Part shown: piece after piece, positions 1-12,142 of the stretch | Numbering within the stretch: position 1 is the stretch's first letter | Layout: the number at the start of each line of letters is the position of its first letter | Origin: Edolisoma coerulescens | Taxonomy: Eukaryota; Chordata; Aves; Passeriformes; Campephagidae | DNA length: 64,000 nucleotides | Direction: 5' to 3' | NCBI GenBank assembly: GCA_013397115.1 | Contig: VWZW01000522.1 | Span: 496,001 to 560,000, forward strand | Program-made: the position numbers and the translations under genes | The notes under the pieces: generated by a model | The model's database searches: none | What the model was told of the DNA's origin: nothing | Seen by the model: only the letters and a program-made list of their open reading frames with translations

Positions 1-939
1 GAGTATCATACAATCTCTTCATCTACAGCCTTCTTTTTCGCCTTTTCTTTTGTTAGTTTGGTCTTGTTTTGTTTTGTTTTGTTTGATTTTACACTTCTAG
101 AAGTTACTTCTTAACAGCTTGGATCTTTTTGGTAACCTGACTATGAGTTTCAAAGATTATTCACGTCCGGTGAGATTTGACTGTTGGCATCAGGCTTACT
201 TTCATCAAGTCTGATGTGACAAAATTTAGGCACTTCTGCAAAGTCTATTTTAAAAACATTATAAATATACTCGTAAAATAATATTCTCAAGACTTTGTTC
301 TTTTGGGGATTGAAAGGGGTATGAAGTTCATACTGTGCAAAATTTTTAAAATTTTCTTCTGCTATTCTGCTATGATTCAAATGCAACTTCTCCATACAAG
401 TCAAACACCAACCATGTGCATCTAAACACTTTGTGCTTTACTTTGGACTTCTGGCTAAAAATATCAGATTGGCAGGATGATGTGCAGGACATCGGGCTGC
501 ATTTCACTTCCTCTGTCTTGGAATCAACTCACCAAGGGAGCAAAACCAAGAGTTTTTTTTAACTGAGAAGAAAACCCCGAATCATAGTTTGGGTGAAAAT
601 TAAACCTGCAACTGGGGAAAGTTTTTAGCCAATGCAACTCAATTATTGCTGAGCTCGAAAGATTCATAAACATTGAATCTCATGAGACTAACTGATCTGG
701 ACCATTTCCGTTAGGTGTAGTTATGGAGAAACGACAATATTTGCAATAATTAAACTATGCTTAGAAAATCTTTAAAACTAAATGTTACCCTTTATGTCTT
801 GAAACATCACAGCTGGTATCAGGTAGTTAACTATTTTAGGTTGGAGTATAGTAAGCATACCATATTTAATATTCATATATGACATAGCAGCACTAGCTTT
901 TTTGAGTTTCTGATTTGTCCGTAAGAACAAATTCTTGAC
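1..939 (-). other. MBNL2: MBNL2 3' untranslated region (incomplete)
   Basis: This stretch follows both stop codons and runs to the left window edge. It is AT-rich. I saw no AATAAA poly(A) signal on the transcript strand before the edge, so the transcript probably continues outside the window, as expected from the multi-kilobase 3' UTR of MBNL2 in other vertebrates. A (GTTTT)n run lies at about 64-84. Confidence 0.7.
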
Positions 940-1067
940 TTAGCATGCAGTTTGTGGCAACTCTAGAGAGGAGGAGACGGGGTAGTATGTACAGTAGCCG
1001 TGCTTGGCTGTCCGCAGGGAGGCTTCGTGACACTCCGTTCCGCTCCTGCCGGCTATTTCAGGATTAT
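940..1067 (-). CDS. MBNL2: MBNL2 terminal exon, frame 2: 42-residue alternative C-terminus
   Basis: When the 95-nt exon is skipped, the phase-1 G from the previous exon joins this exon and opens a second frame: DNPEIAGRSGTECHE near the start, then YCTYYPVSSSLELPQTAC, then TAA at 940-942. The tail is 42 residues, has three cysteines and an aromatic-rich centre, and matches the alternative C-terminus known for mammalian MBNL2 isoforms (remembered as ending in ELPQTAC). The frame stays open well past the first-frame stop at 1053, supporting real use. About 110 nt are thus 3' UTR in one isoform and coding in another. Confidence 0.9.
1053..1067 (-). CDS. MBNL2: MBNL2 terminal exon, frame 1: short IILK C-terminus
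   Basis: After acceptor TCTCTCGACAG the exon reads ATA ATC CTG AAA TAG, that is Ile-Ile-Leu-Lys-stop. This is the C-terminus of the main MBNL2 isoforms and is used when the 95-nt exon is included (that exon ends in phase 0). If the unseen first coding exon has 58 codons, the protein would be 367 residues with the 36-nt and without the 54-nt exon, 373 with the 54 and without the 36, and 385 with both. The coding part here is only five codons, so identification rests on the exact match of peptide, phase and acceptor. Confidence 0.94.
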   Translation of the reverse strand: MILK

Positions 1068-4000
1068 CTGTCGAGAGAAAGGGAAAGCGTGATCGCGCTT
1101 TTAGGTGACGTGGGGAGAGCAGTGCGCCCAGACAGCCGGCGCTGGCCTAACCGAGCTCAGGCACAGCTCACACAGGACAGCATCCCGTGGGGGACAGCGT
1201 CCTGTTCCTCAGGCTGCCTGGGAGTTGTTTGTGTCTCACACACCTGGTCGTCTTCCCCTGCCCACAAGTCCTCATGTGCATGAGAACACAAAGAGGGGGT
1301 GCTTTATGTGTCAAAATACTGGAGGGCAGTGCTGAATCCATGGCCTGGCCATAGGCAGGGTGTGCACTCTCAGCGCTCTGCCTGTCAGTGGAGGTGGAAA
1401 CCCTGCACCTCCCAGAGGAGCTCAAAGTGCATCTGCGCCTGGGGCAAGTCTCCAGCTCCCACCATGCTCCAGAAAGTCAGGAACGACCAGGGGAAACAGT
1501 GGAGGCAGGGCTCCTTGCCACTAACAAGCAAGAAGATGTACTGGGCTGGGTGTTTTCATAAAGCAAAAGTATCTTTTCAATGCACTTTTAGCAGCTGCTT
1601 ATTCCCTAAAAAAGTTAACTGCAGATAGCGAACTTGAGAAGTTTTCTCACGCTTCCTTATGCCAAGGAATCTAGAGGGATTACCATAGTGGTACCTCTGT
1701 GCACCTAACTAGCCACTAACCTTGCTGCTTTACCTCCATGGTGTCTCAAGTGGAGGGTGAAGCAATCATTTTACAGGTGCAAGCTCTCGAGCTTGCAATA
1801 CTGCAAAGGGTAAATGCACAATGTGCCCAGCAACCAACTCCACCTGCTCACAGTATTGGAAAATGGTCTGGATTTCCATCACCTGCCTGAAATGGCTGTC
1901 GGTGAAAGTGATATCAAAAGGCAGGGGTGTAATATTTTATCATTGCTAACCTGTGCTCCAGACTTCAGCACGAGTCAAGGAATTAAGAGTGCATTGCCTG
2001 CTCTTCCTGTTTTATTTGGCACTCGGCATATTTTTAAGCTGTATTTGCAGGTGGTATGCAATGCAGTCATGACAGCACTTGGACCTACTGGTGTATTATG
2101 AAGCTAGACCACTGCTTAATGCAATATTTATATTAAAAGAGGGGCGGGGCAACATACTACAGCAACTTACTACTTCAGCAACATACTACCTCTGACATAC
2201 AGACTGCCAAAAAGAAACACACTTGGCTCTGCGTGGCAGGCGCTCATCCCAGTCCCCTGCCCATCACCCCACTGCCCCTCACAACTGCACTGCCTCGCTC
2301 TCTGTACACAAGCACCATCCCCCTGACCCCAATGACCTTGCCAGCAAGCCAAAAAGCCATCTTTGATTGCCATCAGCCCTGGAAATCTGGTGACACACAA
2401 GGCCCCATTGTAATGACACTGTACAAACACCTGCTGCTCGAAAGGGCTTAACATCTAAATACATCATGCACACAACAAGGACATATATTTTTAATGAACT
2501 TCCACCCATTGTGAGTTTGTTAGCTTATCGCCTATCTTCTGTTTCCTTTAGAAATAACAAAGAAATACCTTTGCTCAAATAATAAAGCCCTGTCTGTGAT
2601 AACCCTGGTCCAGCTCCAGCACGGTGATTTGACAATATGTATAAAGACTGCAGCCGTGCTGAAAATAAGAAATGACCAAGATTTTCAGCACTGGTATTTT
2701 TAGCACGTTACAATCCAACACGTCAATGTAATTAATAAGGCAGCTTTAGCTATACTGGGTTAGCCATAATCACACAAGTGTATTTAAAGGATCCTAAGGT
2801 CTCACTTAATGGGACATAACCTGAAACTTACCCAGTAAGTTTTTTACTCAGTAAAAAACCCAGAATTTCGGGCACTGCAGCTGACTACATTGTCTGCCAG
2901 CTTCTGAGGGGCTAAACTTGCATTTTCCTATAGCTTTCTTTCCTCACAGTACTGGGAGACAGATAACTGCCCCTTGTGCCAGTGTTCACAATTCCCTCAA
3001 AATGTGTGACAGAGAAGGCAGAGGGCCTAATCTCAGGCTGTTTCTTGGGAAAATGGTAGGACTGTTCCTGGCATTGTGATTAACCCAAGTGCCACTCATC
3101 CTGTTGTGTGCCAGGCAGGACAGAGGGGTCCTGGGCAATGTGAAAGAGCAGGAACCCCTTGTCTTCCCTGCCCTGGTGAGTGGCAAAGCTCAAGGTAAGG
3201 ACTTCACTGCCGTGTCCCTATTCCTGCCTTTTCTCTCCTCCTGTCAAAACTCAGGAAAACAGCGAAGACAATGTAAACACTTTCCTTTTCTGTGCAAACA
3301 CGTCCTGTTTATGGGTTGCAGGTGCCAGAGGAGCAGCTGGAGCTCCCACTGCCATGCTTCTCCCGCTGCCAGTGGCTATGGAGCTGGCTTGCTCTCACCA
3401 CATTGTCCTCGATGTGCCGCCCCTTGTACAGGGGCCATAACTAGGGCATGTTGCACCCAGCTATTTCTAGTACACGTAGGAGTCCTCCTAGGAAAAAACC
3501 CTCAAGTCTCTCCTTCAGAACAAGCTTCTCCAGTGCAGAGTTGCAGAACTGAGGAGCTACATTTCCTTTTTAACCTTAGCCACAAAGTGTAAAACATCTC
3601 CCATAGTCTTTAATTACATGTTCACACCCAATTTCTCAAAAGATATCACAACTCTGCCACAGCTACATACACAGGCATCAGCTTCTGCCACTGCTTTTTT
3701 TCACTGTGTCTGACAGAGAGACATAAAATGCTAAACTACTTTACATAGAAAACACACTGTGAACCTCTCCTGTTTAATCTACAAATGAAGTAATAAACTG
3801 TGATAGAAGACAGAGGTTATCTAAGTCTGCATCGCTGCTAATTGCTCCATCACTTGCGTGCTGAAAAAGGAGAAGCTGTACTGGAGAAGTTACATCCCTG
3901 CAAACACTTTCTACAGAGTCTGCACTCCCTCGTTACTTCTGAATAGGTCCAGCCACCTTCATGTTCACTACTCTTTGAAGAATTACATCTCAAATGCACA

Positions 4001-4705
4001 CATATATGACTTGTCATGTTTGCTCTGATACTATTATAACATTATACTTCACAGCAACAGGAGGTAATGTTGTGACACATTTACCATAGTATATATAAGA
4101 AAAAACCCTGAAAAAGAAGACTATACAATGAGTGTGCATTGTCCCATGTACAAAGGTCTACAGGTCAAGCATAGGAAAGCATTTTCTCATGCTCTGTATG
4201 GATAAGATACACAGGTGTAGATACAGACATGCCAGGAAACATACCTTCTGCTGCTGCAGTAAGAGATCTAATAAGAAGACTATTTCCAGCATAAGCAGAA
4301 TGGCCTGGCACTTAGAGTCTTGAGGAGTAACTCACAGAAGATTTAATAACAGAAAAGGGCATTTTTTGGAGGTAATCACAGATAAAGGTACCTTCTCCAT
4401 TGCCTTCTTGCTTGGTACCTGTTTGAAGTGGCAGAAAGCTGGCTACCCTTTAGACCAAAATCACTCACACTATGCCAGTGATAGTTAGCAGACCTCACTG
4501 AAACTAGTAACACAAAGAGCGAACCTAAATTTCTGCAAACTACTTTCTAAATTTGCTCCTCAAAATTTTCCAGCTCTTTAGAGGTGACATTTTCAGCTCC
4601 TAAATGTCAAGACTTTCTTTCCTGCCAGAGCATGGCTCTTTTAGACCTTTACCTTCTGGATTTCTGACTGATCATAATGGTCATTAAGCCCCTTGTGCAA
4701 CACAG

Positions 4706-4732
4706 AACCCTATCTGAAATTCAGATAGGGTT
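4706..4732. repeat. Near-perfect 27-nt palindrome
   Basis: Two 13-nt arms (aaccctatctgaa and ttcagatagggtt) are exact reverse complements separated by a single A at 4719. The flanking bases at 4705 and 4733 do not pair. With a one-base spacer it is not a usual RNA hairpin but a cruciform-type or dyad-symmetric DNA site. No known factor site is recognised. Confidence 0.85.
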
Positions 4733-7700
4733 GCTCGTAAGGGTGATACAGTTCTTCAGTGTCATCCAGGGGAATGACAACCAAGAGAGATGTTAGTGCC
4801 AATGGTTTCAGCTTCTCACCAACTACCAGTGCGGATAAATCGATTTGGGAGTTCCTCAGATCCAGCAAAGGCGGCTGTGATCAGTCATTGTCTCAAGACT
4901 TAAAAAGTAAAATTGAAAGTCTTTTAAATTAAAGTGGAAATTCCATTTTTTGTGAACTCTTTTCTGACACCCAGGTTACTGCTTTACCTGATACAGTTCA
5001 TGGAATTGACCAAATTACAGAGAATCATGACTAGGTTCTAAGAATTACAAGAACACTGTTTGGCTTGAGATTTTCTGTTTTGAAGCTACAATTCACAAAG
5101 CTTCTTTATAGTCTCTGACTTAAATTCATTTTTCCAGTTCCAGATTTATTATACAATGATGAATAGGGAAAATTTACCATTGTGCATGAATTCAGTGTAC
5201 ATGAACTCTCGTTCAACTAAAGACCTGTCACAGTGGATCAGCTGGAAAACATGACTTTGCATCTACCTCTGACATGTTTCTTTTTCAGAAATTTTGAAAT
5301 TATTACTCCAAAATACAGTGTGCTTTATAAGCCCTAATATATTTTAAGAAGGTGTTAAGACTGTATTTGATCTCTGCATTGCAAAGCACTTACCCCTCCA
5401 AAAATTAACTCATGCATAGCAAACATTCTGGTCTGCTCAGCCTTCCATTTTGAAAGCAATGTAGTAATAGGAGTTCTTGTAAACAGGATTTATCTCAGAG
5501 AATTTCAGACACGAATGCCTCAGCCGGTCACCCATTTTACATCTTCCTAGGCTACCTCAGGCAACTTATTTTAGCATGAGATAGATTATCAGCTCATGCT
5601 GCTTTTTTCCCCTCCACCAAATGAAAGGGTCTGTGGTGAACAGTTTGCACCAAGGTATTTAACTTTTGGACACCTGCGTCAGGATAGATGAATCCTTCCA
5701 CAGTGACATTTTCTGTTTTCATGTTTTTCACACGAGTAGCAGACTGGTCAGATATATCTGGGGTATACATTAAAAATGACAGATATTTTCAGACAGCCGG
5801 CTCATATCAGGCTGTCTCATAACTTCTCCCTCTTTCTAAAAATAAAAGTAACACCAAGTATTTCTTCCCTATGACAAGGAACCCAAGACTATTTATATTT
5901 CCCCATGCCTTTGGGAAATGCCTCTATGCCTTTATTTTTCATTTTCTCTTAGAATGTTCTCTTGTGGTATGTACCTTTTTCCTTTTCTTCAAAATAAACA
6001 ACTTTTTTTTTTTTTTTAAATTAGAAGTGGAAAAAGATGAGTAAATGTTCAGACACTTACTGAAAGCAATCTCTATTGTATCAGCTACGCCTGGTCTTAC
6101 TTAATTTTTACATAGCCTAACAGATGGACTTTTTCACCTTCTTTTCCCCACAGATTCCACAGCAGCACCTCCATGGAGCACCATCCCAAACATTCCACTC
6201 CCCCACCCCAGGGCTCCCACCAACACTGTCCCATGGGATAGGTTTTGCCCCTGTCTTGACTGCTGACAGCTGAGCCAGCTCCAACTCTTGCTTGCATTAA
6301 ATGCAGCCTGGACTTTTTCCTTCACTAGAACCTCTCTCTGGAAACCTTGTTCTCCTTTCCAGCATATTATCATTCAATGGATACGTGCTTTGTTTTACTC
6401 ACTAACCACGGTCCTCTCCTCAATCCAGGGCTGAAGGTGGATTTTATCTTATTGCTTCTACATTAATCCAGTGCAACCCCAATGTATTTGTCTACTTTGC
6501 TCATCAATAAGGTGACCTCTGATTTGTACATAACAGGTGAGATGTCTGGGCCACAGATGGCTGCCTGCCCATACAGTGCCTGATACGGAGGCATCTGGTG
6601 TTTCCTGAGGGCTGGAGGTCCTATTTCCTTGGCTTTCTCATAGCCCATTCCCTCACATGGTAATGCTGGTGCCCTGCTCCATGCTCTCTGTGCTTCCCTA
6701 AATCTGAGTGTGCCCAGTTTTGCCTGTCCCACATGTTTACAACATGCCCCTGGAAATGGCTGAGGGTCAGATGTCCATGCTGAAGTGGACATATCTGCTC
6801 ACACATTTTCATTCCATCAGGCACAAGCTGTTGGCCATCAGAGTGTCATAAAGCTGACAAAGACCTTATCTGAATCCAGCTCTTCATGATGATCTAAAAA
6901 AAAAGTTTAAGGCAATTATGGGATCCCAAAGGTCTGAAGGGTTCAGCAGCATCATTTTTCTCATTTAATTGTCACAAGGTCCTGAAAGAAGAGACCAAAG
7001 CCACTTGGCTGCCAACTCCTTAGCTCGCTTATGAGCTTCAATAGGTATTTACTCAAGTAATAACGTACAGTATTTAAATTCAACTTAATAAGTATTTACT
7101 CACTCTAGAGAAACAGAGGATTAATTGGTTTAGAAATGAAAGCAATCTGGCTTTATTTATTCTTCTTTAAAGTAATAAATAATGCAGTGCTAAAAATTGA
7201 TCATAACATACTCTAATATATTCTACCAAAATCTATTTTTAACTCACGCAGAGGCAGCAGACAGACTATATACAAGCGAGAAAACCATTGCTGTAGTATT
7301 TTAGGAGCACCCATACACTGACTATTTTGGATAGCCACTCAATTTTACCTTCCAGCAGATCTGAGCTACTGCAATCATCTGTGTTTTTCACCTCCTACTT
7401 TTAGGTAATTTTCCTTCTCTTCTTGAATTTTAGAAACTGCCAGAATAGGCCTGCACAGAGAAACTGAGAGCACAAACGAGTGAAAGCCAAGCACAAGTTG
7501 TGCAGTATCTGTGGAAGTGCCCATATTTGTCTTACAGGGGTGTTACTTCTCCAACCCTGGCATCCTCACTTAGCCTTTTTTTTTTTAACAAAACCTGCTT
7601 TGCATTTTCCTTTTAGACACCAAGCATGCCCACATCATGCAAGATGAGGCTGCCACTGCACATACGGGATGCCTTTTAGGCAAAGGCACCACAGCACACA

Positions 7701-10700
7701 GAGCACAGTCGGCACTTGTGCAGGCTCCTCAGCAGTTATCGGCACTCTGATACCCATCCTCTCCCAAAACCTGGCACTCCAGTTCAGACTCCCTTCAAAG
7801 CAAGAGACAGCATCCAGAACTAAACTCAAGAACAGGAAAGTACCAAATTTACGTTCATCAAGGTTACTCATAAGACCTTGTGTCAGTTTTATAAAACTCA
7901 CTATACTTACAACTTCTCTGAGGAAATCTTAACCTTCCTGACTTTTGACTACTTACCACTTCCTTAATTTTCTTCTTATCTGATTACTCTCACATAAACA
8001 GACACACATACTAGTGTGTGTCATGGCAGGTAATATTGCACCAAAAATGAAGTCAGGCAGGTTAGGAAATTTCTGCATCCAGCTGAAAGTCATGACAGAT
8101 ACAATCAACAAAAATAAATATATAGATGTTTCCAGTGCAGTTACATGGGCAGCCTCCTGCACACTCAAAGCCAGACTCGCACTTCTAGTAGGCAGTAAAT
8201 CATACACCAGGATAAAAATATGATCTTTGTTTAATTCAAGGGAAAGTAGTTGGAGCACCTAGAGATGTCCAGATGCAATTATTTTAAAGGACAGAGTCCC
8301 AGACAAGTCCGTCTGGAGCTCTGCACTGCTCTGTGTTGCTGAAATTTTATGATGGAAAAACCCAGACTCACATGAGCTGTGTGTATACAGCATGAAACAA
8401 ACTCATTTTCCCCCAAATGCCTACAAAATTATTGGATGTCAGAAAAAATTTCCTATGTTTAAATAATAAATATATGCCCCAAAAGACTTTTACTCCACTT
8501 GTCAAAGTATCAGTTGTTGAATAATCTCAAGTAAGAACACAAAAAGAAGTTATCATATCAAACATGAAAACTTTTTCTTTAAATTTCTATAACAGGAAAG
8601 GGAAATCTGTTTTGATTTTTGTTATATAAAAGAATGAAGCCTTTGCTTACTGCTGATGTGGTGTGACACTGCCATCTAGCAGGATACCAGAGGAAGTCAG
8701 GTTTTAGTCCTGTACAGGGGAAAGGGGTATGATGGGAGAATTTATTAAATAAACCCAAAACAGAACAGGGATTTTTTCATTTCTTCCCCACTGGCTTCTT
8801 GTATATGAGCATTCAATCTGAAATTCTGTAGACAAGCCTGCTGGAAGTTTTTTATTATCTACAAAAAACCAACATGCTGTCTTAAGAGGCCAAAAATATT
8901 ATTAAAACAAAGACTTGGTTAAAGTTTGCATGAGACTAAAATAGAGTTCCTTTACATTTTCCAGGGTAATCTTTTGGTTTTGCTGCTTTGGTGCCTTAGA
9001 AAACAGTTTTGCCACATATTCTGTAACATCACTTGTTTCAAGGCAATTCAGAGGATCTTTTCTTGACAATGCTCAAGATTTGCTGTGGGTTTTATGATTG
9101 GAAACTCTCACTTCTTGAGTCTGCGAGTCACAGCTACTTACCTGTAACTCGGTGTCAGACAAGGTAACTTGAGTGAGATGAGGCTTGTGACTCTTGTGTG
9201 CCTAGCCTGAAAGAGGCAGCAAGCAGTTTAAGTTTGCCTTTCCCACTGTGACAAGCTACTGCTATTTAGATACCTTCTCTAGAGAAATGACTCTTCATGA
9301 TCAAGAGTCACTTAGGTTTGCTTTTCCAGCCTGGTGCAGGTACAAGGCAAGATGCCCAGTCCCGCATCGCAGCTGCCGGGGCCCCATAGATGGGCTTGCT
9401 AGGTGCCCAACACTGTTCTGCCCTGGGCTGGCTCCGTGCAAAGTGCTCCCTCTGATAATGTGCCTGAGGATGGAACCTGTTCCTCTGTCTCCTTTTCTGG
9501 GCTTTTTCAAGTCAGATTCAAATCACTCTTTCTGTTAGAACAGAATTTTCTATAGGACCATTTAACTTGGAACTTTATGGAATTTTTAGACCAAAACTTT
9601 CAGTCAGAAAAAAAACCCCCTAGAATTGTTTAGATACTCACTATTCCCATCAGAAGTGCTTTCCTACCTGTTCCCTCATTCCCTCAGAAACTGCAATTAA
9701 AGGTTTTCAAACCACTAACATGAATTTTGCATTGGCTCTTATTTGTAATGTTCTTGTATGCTGGCACTAAGGATGAAAATAACATTTGTTTCCACTGCCC
9801 ACCTTCCTTCTCAAAAGCTTGCTTTTAAACAACAACAACAAAGTCCATTTCCTACTATTTACCAGATTTTTCAATTAATTTTCTCAGTATATTGCTACTC
9901 TTCTCCCCATTTACAAGTACAGCAGGTTTCCATGAGGAAGAAAGGGAATGTGAGACAGTAAGAGCCTTGTCAGTAGCGCTATGGACAGCTCTCTGCCCTG
10001 CCAGAAGGCCTCCTGGGGTTAGAGAGGACTGGAGAGGAAGCCCTGTTGGGGGACACCAAGGAATATTTGCATGAGGGAGCAACTGGCACTTCTGCTTTGT
10101 GCAGAAGGGGAGATCAGCTTGAGTCGGTGCCCCAGGACGTTCCGGTCTGAGAAGAATCTGCCATCCTTGGGTGCGGTGCTGCACTTTGGCAATGAGAGGT
10201 GCTCTGTTGCTGCACGTCCCAGCTCTGCTCCCTCCTGATGGAGCCACCACACAGGGCGTCCCAAATCCCAAAAGTTTGGCATGTTTGTATTTTACAACAT
10301 GTTAACCAGTTTTTGAATTCTGGGGCAAATATTTTAGTTGTCCTTTTGTTTGTGACAGTCAAACATAACTATTTTTATTTTCGCTTCATTGTATTCTAAC
10401 AGATTTTGACAGAACTGAAGGCTACGGAATGATTTCATAATTAATATCTGCATAATTGCCACCTAATTCAGTGCGAACGCTGATGCATAATTTAAAGCAG
10501 CTGTGCCAGATAATCACAAGCCTTAGCATGAGACAGCCTGTTGGTCTTATATTTCTTCTTAGACACAGCCTCTAAGTATTTAATTTTTCTTTTGGATATG
10601 TTCTTTAATATTTCCTTCTCGCTAAAAGGTCATATAACCAGTAGAATAATGTCCACTAAATAACATCTTCAAACAGCATTCTCTGTAATGCTATTTTTAT

Positions 10701-11068
10701 ACTGTCAGTCTCTGCCCATTTTCATTGCTACAAAAAATAAAGCCATGTACTGTTCTGAAGTGATGTGATGTGAGCAAGACTCATATCACTTGGAATTGTT
10801 TGGAATTTGGCAGTTGTCCTCTAATAACCGAGAACTACAGAAACACTCACTGAGCTTGAGGACACAGAATAGGACACAGCATGCTCGTGTCTTAACCCCC
10901 CACCACACTCACTGAGGTGATACAACTTAGTCAGTAAGCCAACAAAGCCTGGAGATCCCTTCATGTGATCACCAGCTGCAGGCTTGGTCATTCGCTCACC
11001 AGGGTTTTAGTACCACTTGGGCTAAGGTCTCTTGCCTGTCATCCAGCTGCCAGTTCAGAAGTAGGCAG

Positions 11069-11122
11069 GCAGATTTGTCTGTAGATCCTGTAAGTGTGCA
11101 GATTTGTCTGTAGGTCCTGTAT
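11069..11122. repeat. 29-bp direct tandem duplication
   Basis: Copies starting gcagatttgtctgtag at 11069 and 11098 are nearly identical over the first 25 nt (agatcctgta versus aggtcctgta). It is a minor slippage-type duplication in the intron. Confidence 0.85.
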
Positions 11123-11825
11123 TGCATCTGCCAGGCTTGTGGAAATGCCTTGGGTAACCTAGACATCCAAGGTTATCTTAGGACAATCTCAAACGTCACT
11201 AGACACATGTTTAGGCAACTGAACCAAGCCCTGCGAGACTTTTGAAGGACAAGTCAGGCTACTCTCCAGACTTCATCTGACTGGGCTGATAAACTTCACA
11301 GTCTACAATGGCTACTTAAACTTGTATCTTGCGTGTAGACAGACACCCATACATAGACACCAACACTTAAGTGTCTTAATTTTGGGCTGAGTTCTAACTT
11401 TCTAATCCTTGTAGGACTCACCAAGACATATATATATAAATGGAACAGTAGCGAGGCTTTCTAATTTAGAAATTTAAAACCCCCACAAGCAGATGTTTGC
11501 CATTATTTAAAACTGAACTTCAGCCCCAAAAGTCAGAATAACATCCATCTCAAATAATGTCAGGATAAATCATCCTCTGTTAAATTATCTTTGGCATGCA
11601 GGGTGGAGGAAGTCACATTTTTCTGCATTTCCATCATCACCTCCAAGTAGGCTCTATGTAATCATTCCCCAAGTTTCTAATCCTGTATTTTCTCATAAAG
11701 CACACAGCAAAATAAGAAGAGAAGCAAACACTTCCAAAATAATTTTCTTTAAGATCTATGAATTTTGTATCATCCTGAAATGACAGCACTGTACATTCTT
11801 AGCCTAAAAAAACTGTCAGTAAATA

Positions 11826-12142
11826 TTGCTCTTTCCCTCTACAACTACCTGAAAGGGGATTGGTCTCTTCTCCCAAGTAACAAGGGATAGGATGAGAGAA
11901 AACAGCCTCAAGTTGCACCAGGGGAGGTTTAGATGGGATATTAGGAAATATTTTTTCATGGAAATGATTGCCAGGCACTGGAATAGACTGCCCAAAGCAG
12001 TCACCATCCCTGGAGGTATTTAAAAGATGTGTAGCTGCTGTGCTTAGGGGTATGGTTTAGTGTTGAACTTGGCAGTGCTGGGTTAACAACTGGACTCGAT
12101 GATCTTAGAGTTTTTTCCAACCTAAATGATTCTGTGAGTCTA
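11826..12142 (+). mobile_element. CR1 LINE 3'-end fragment
   Basis: The sequence follows the 3' end of avian CR1 closely: a ttggtctcttctcccaagta block, a gggaggtttagatgggatat block, ccatccctggaggta, tggactcgatgatcttaga, and the end ttccaacctaaatgattctg followed by tgag. The characteristic terminal attctgtg repeat is present at about 12128-12135. It is 5' truncated, as is usual for CR1, and has small internal deletions. It is inserted antisense to MBNL2. It carries no intact coding capacity. Confidence 0.93.

Noticed and set aside
3089..3592. 167-codon plus-strand open frame
   Set aside because: No recognisable motif; it lies antisense in the MBNL2 last intron in locally GC-richer sequence that lengthens chance frames.
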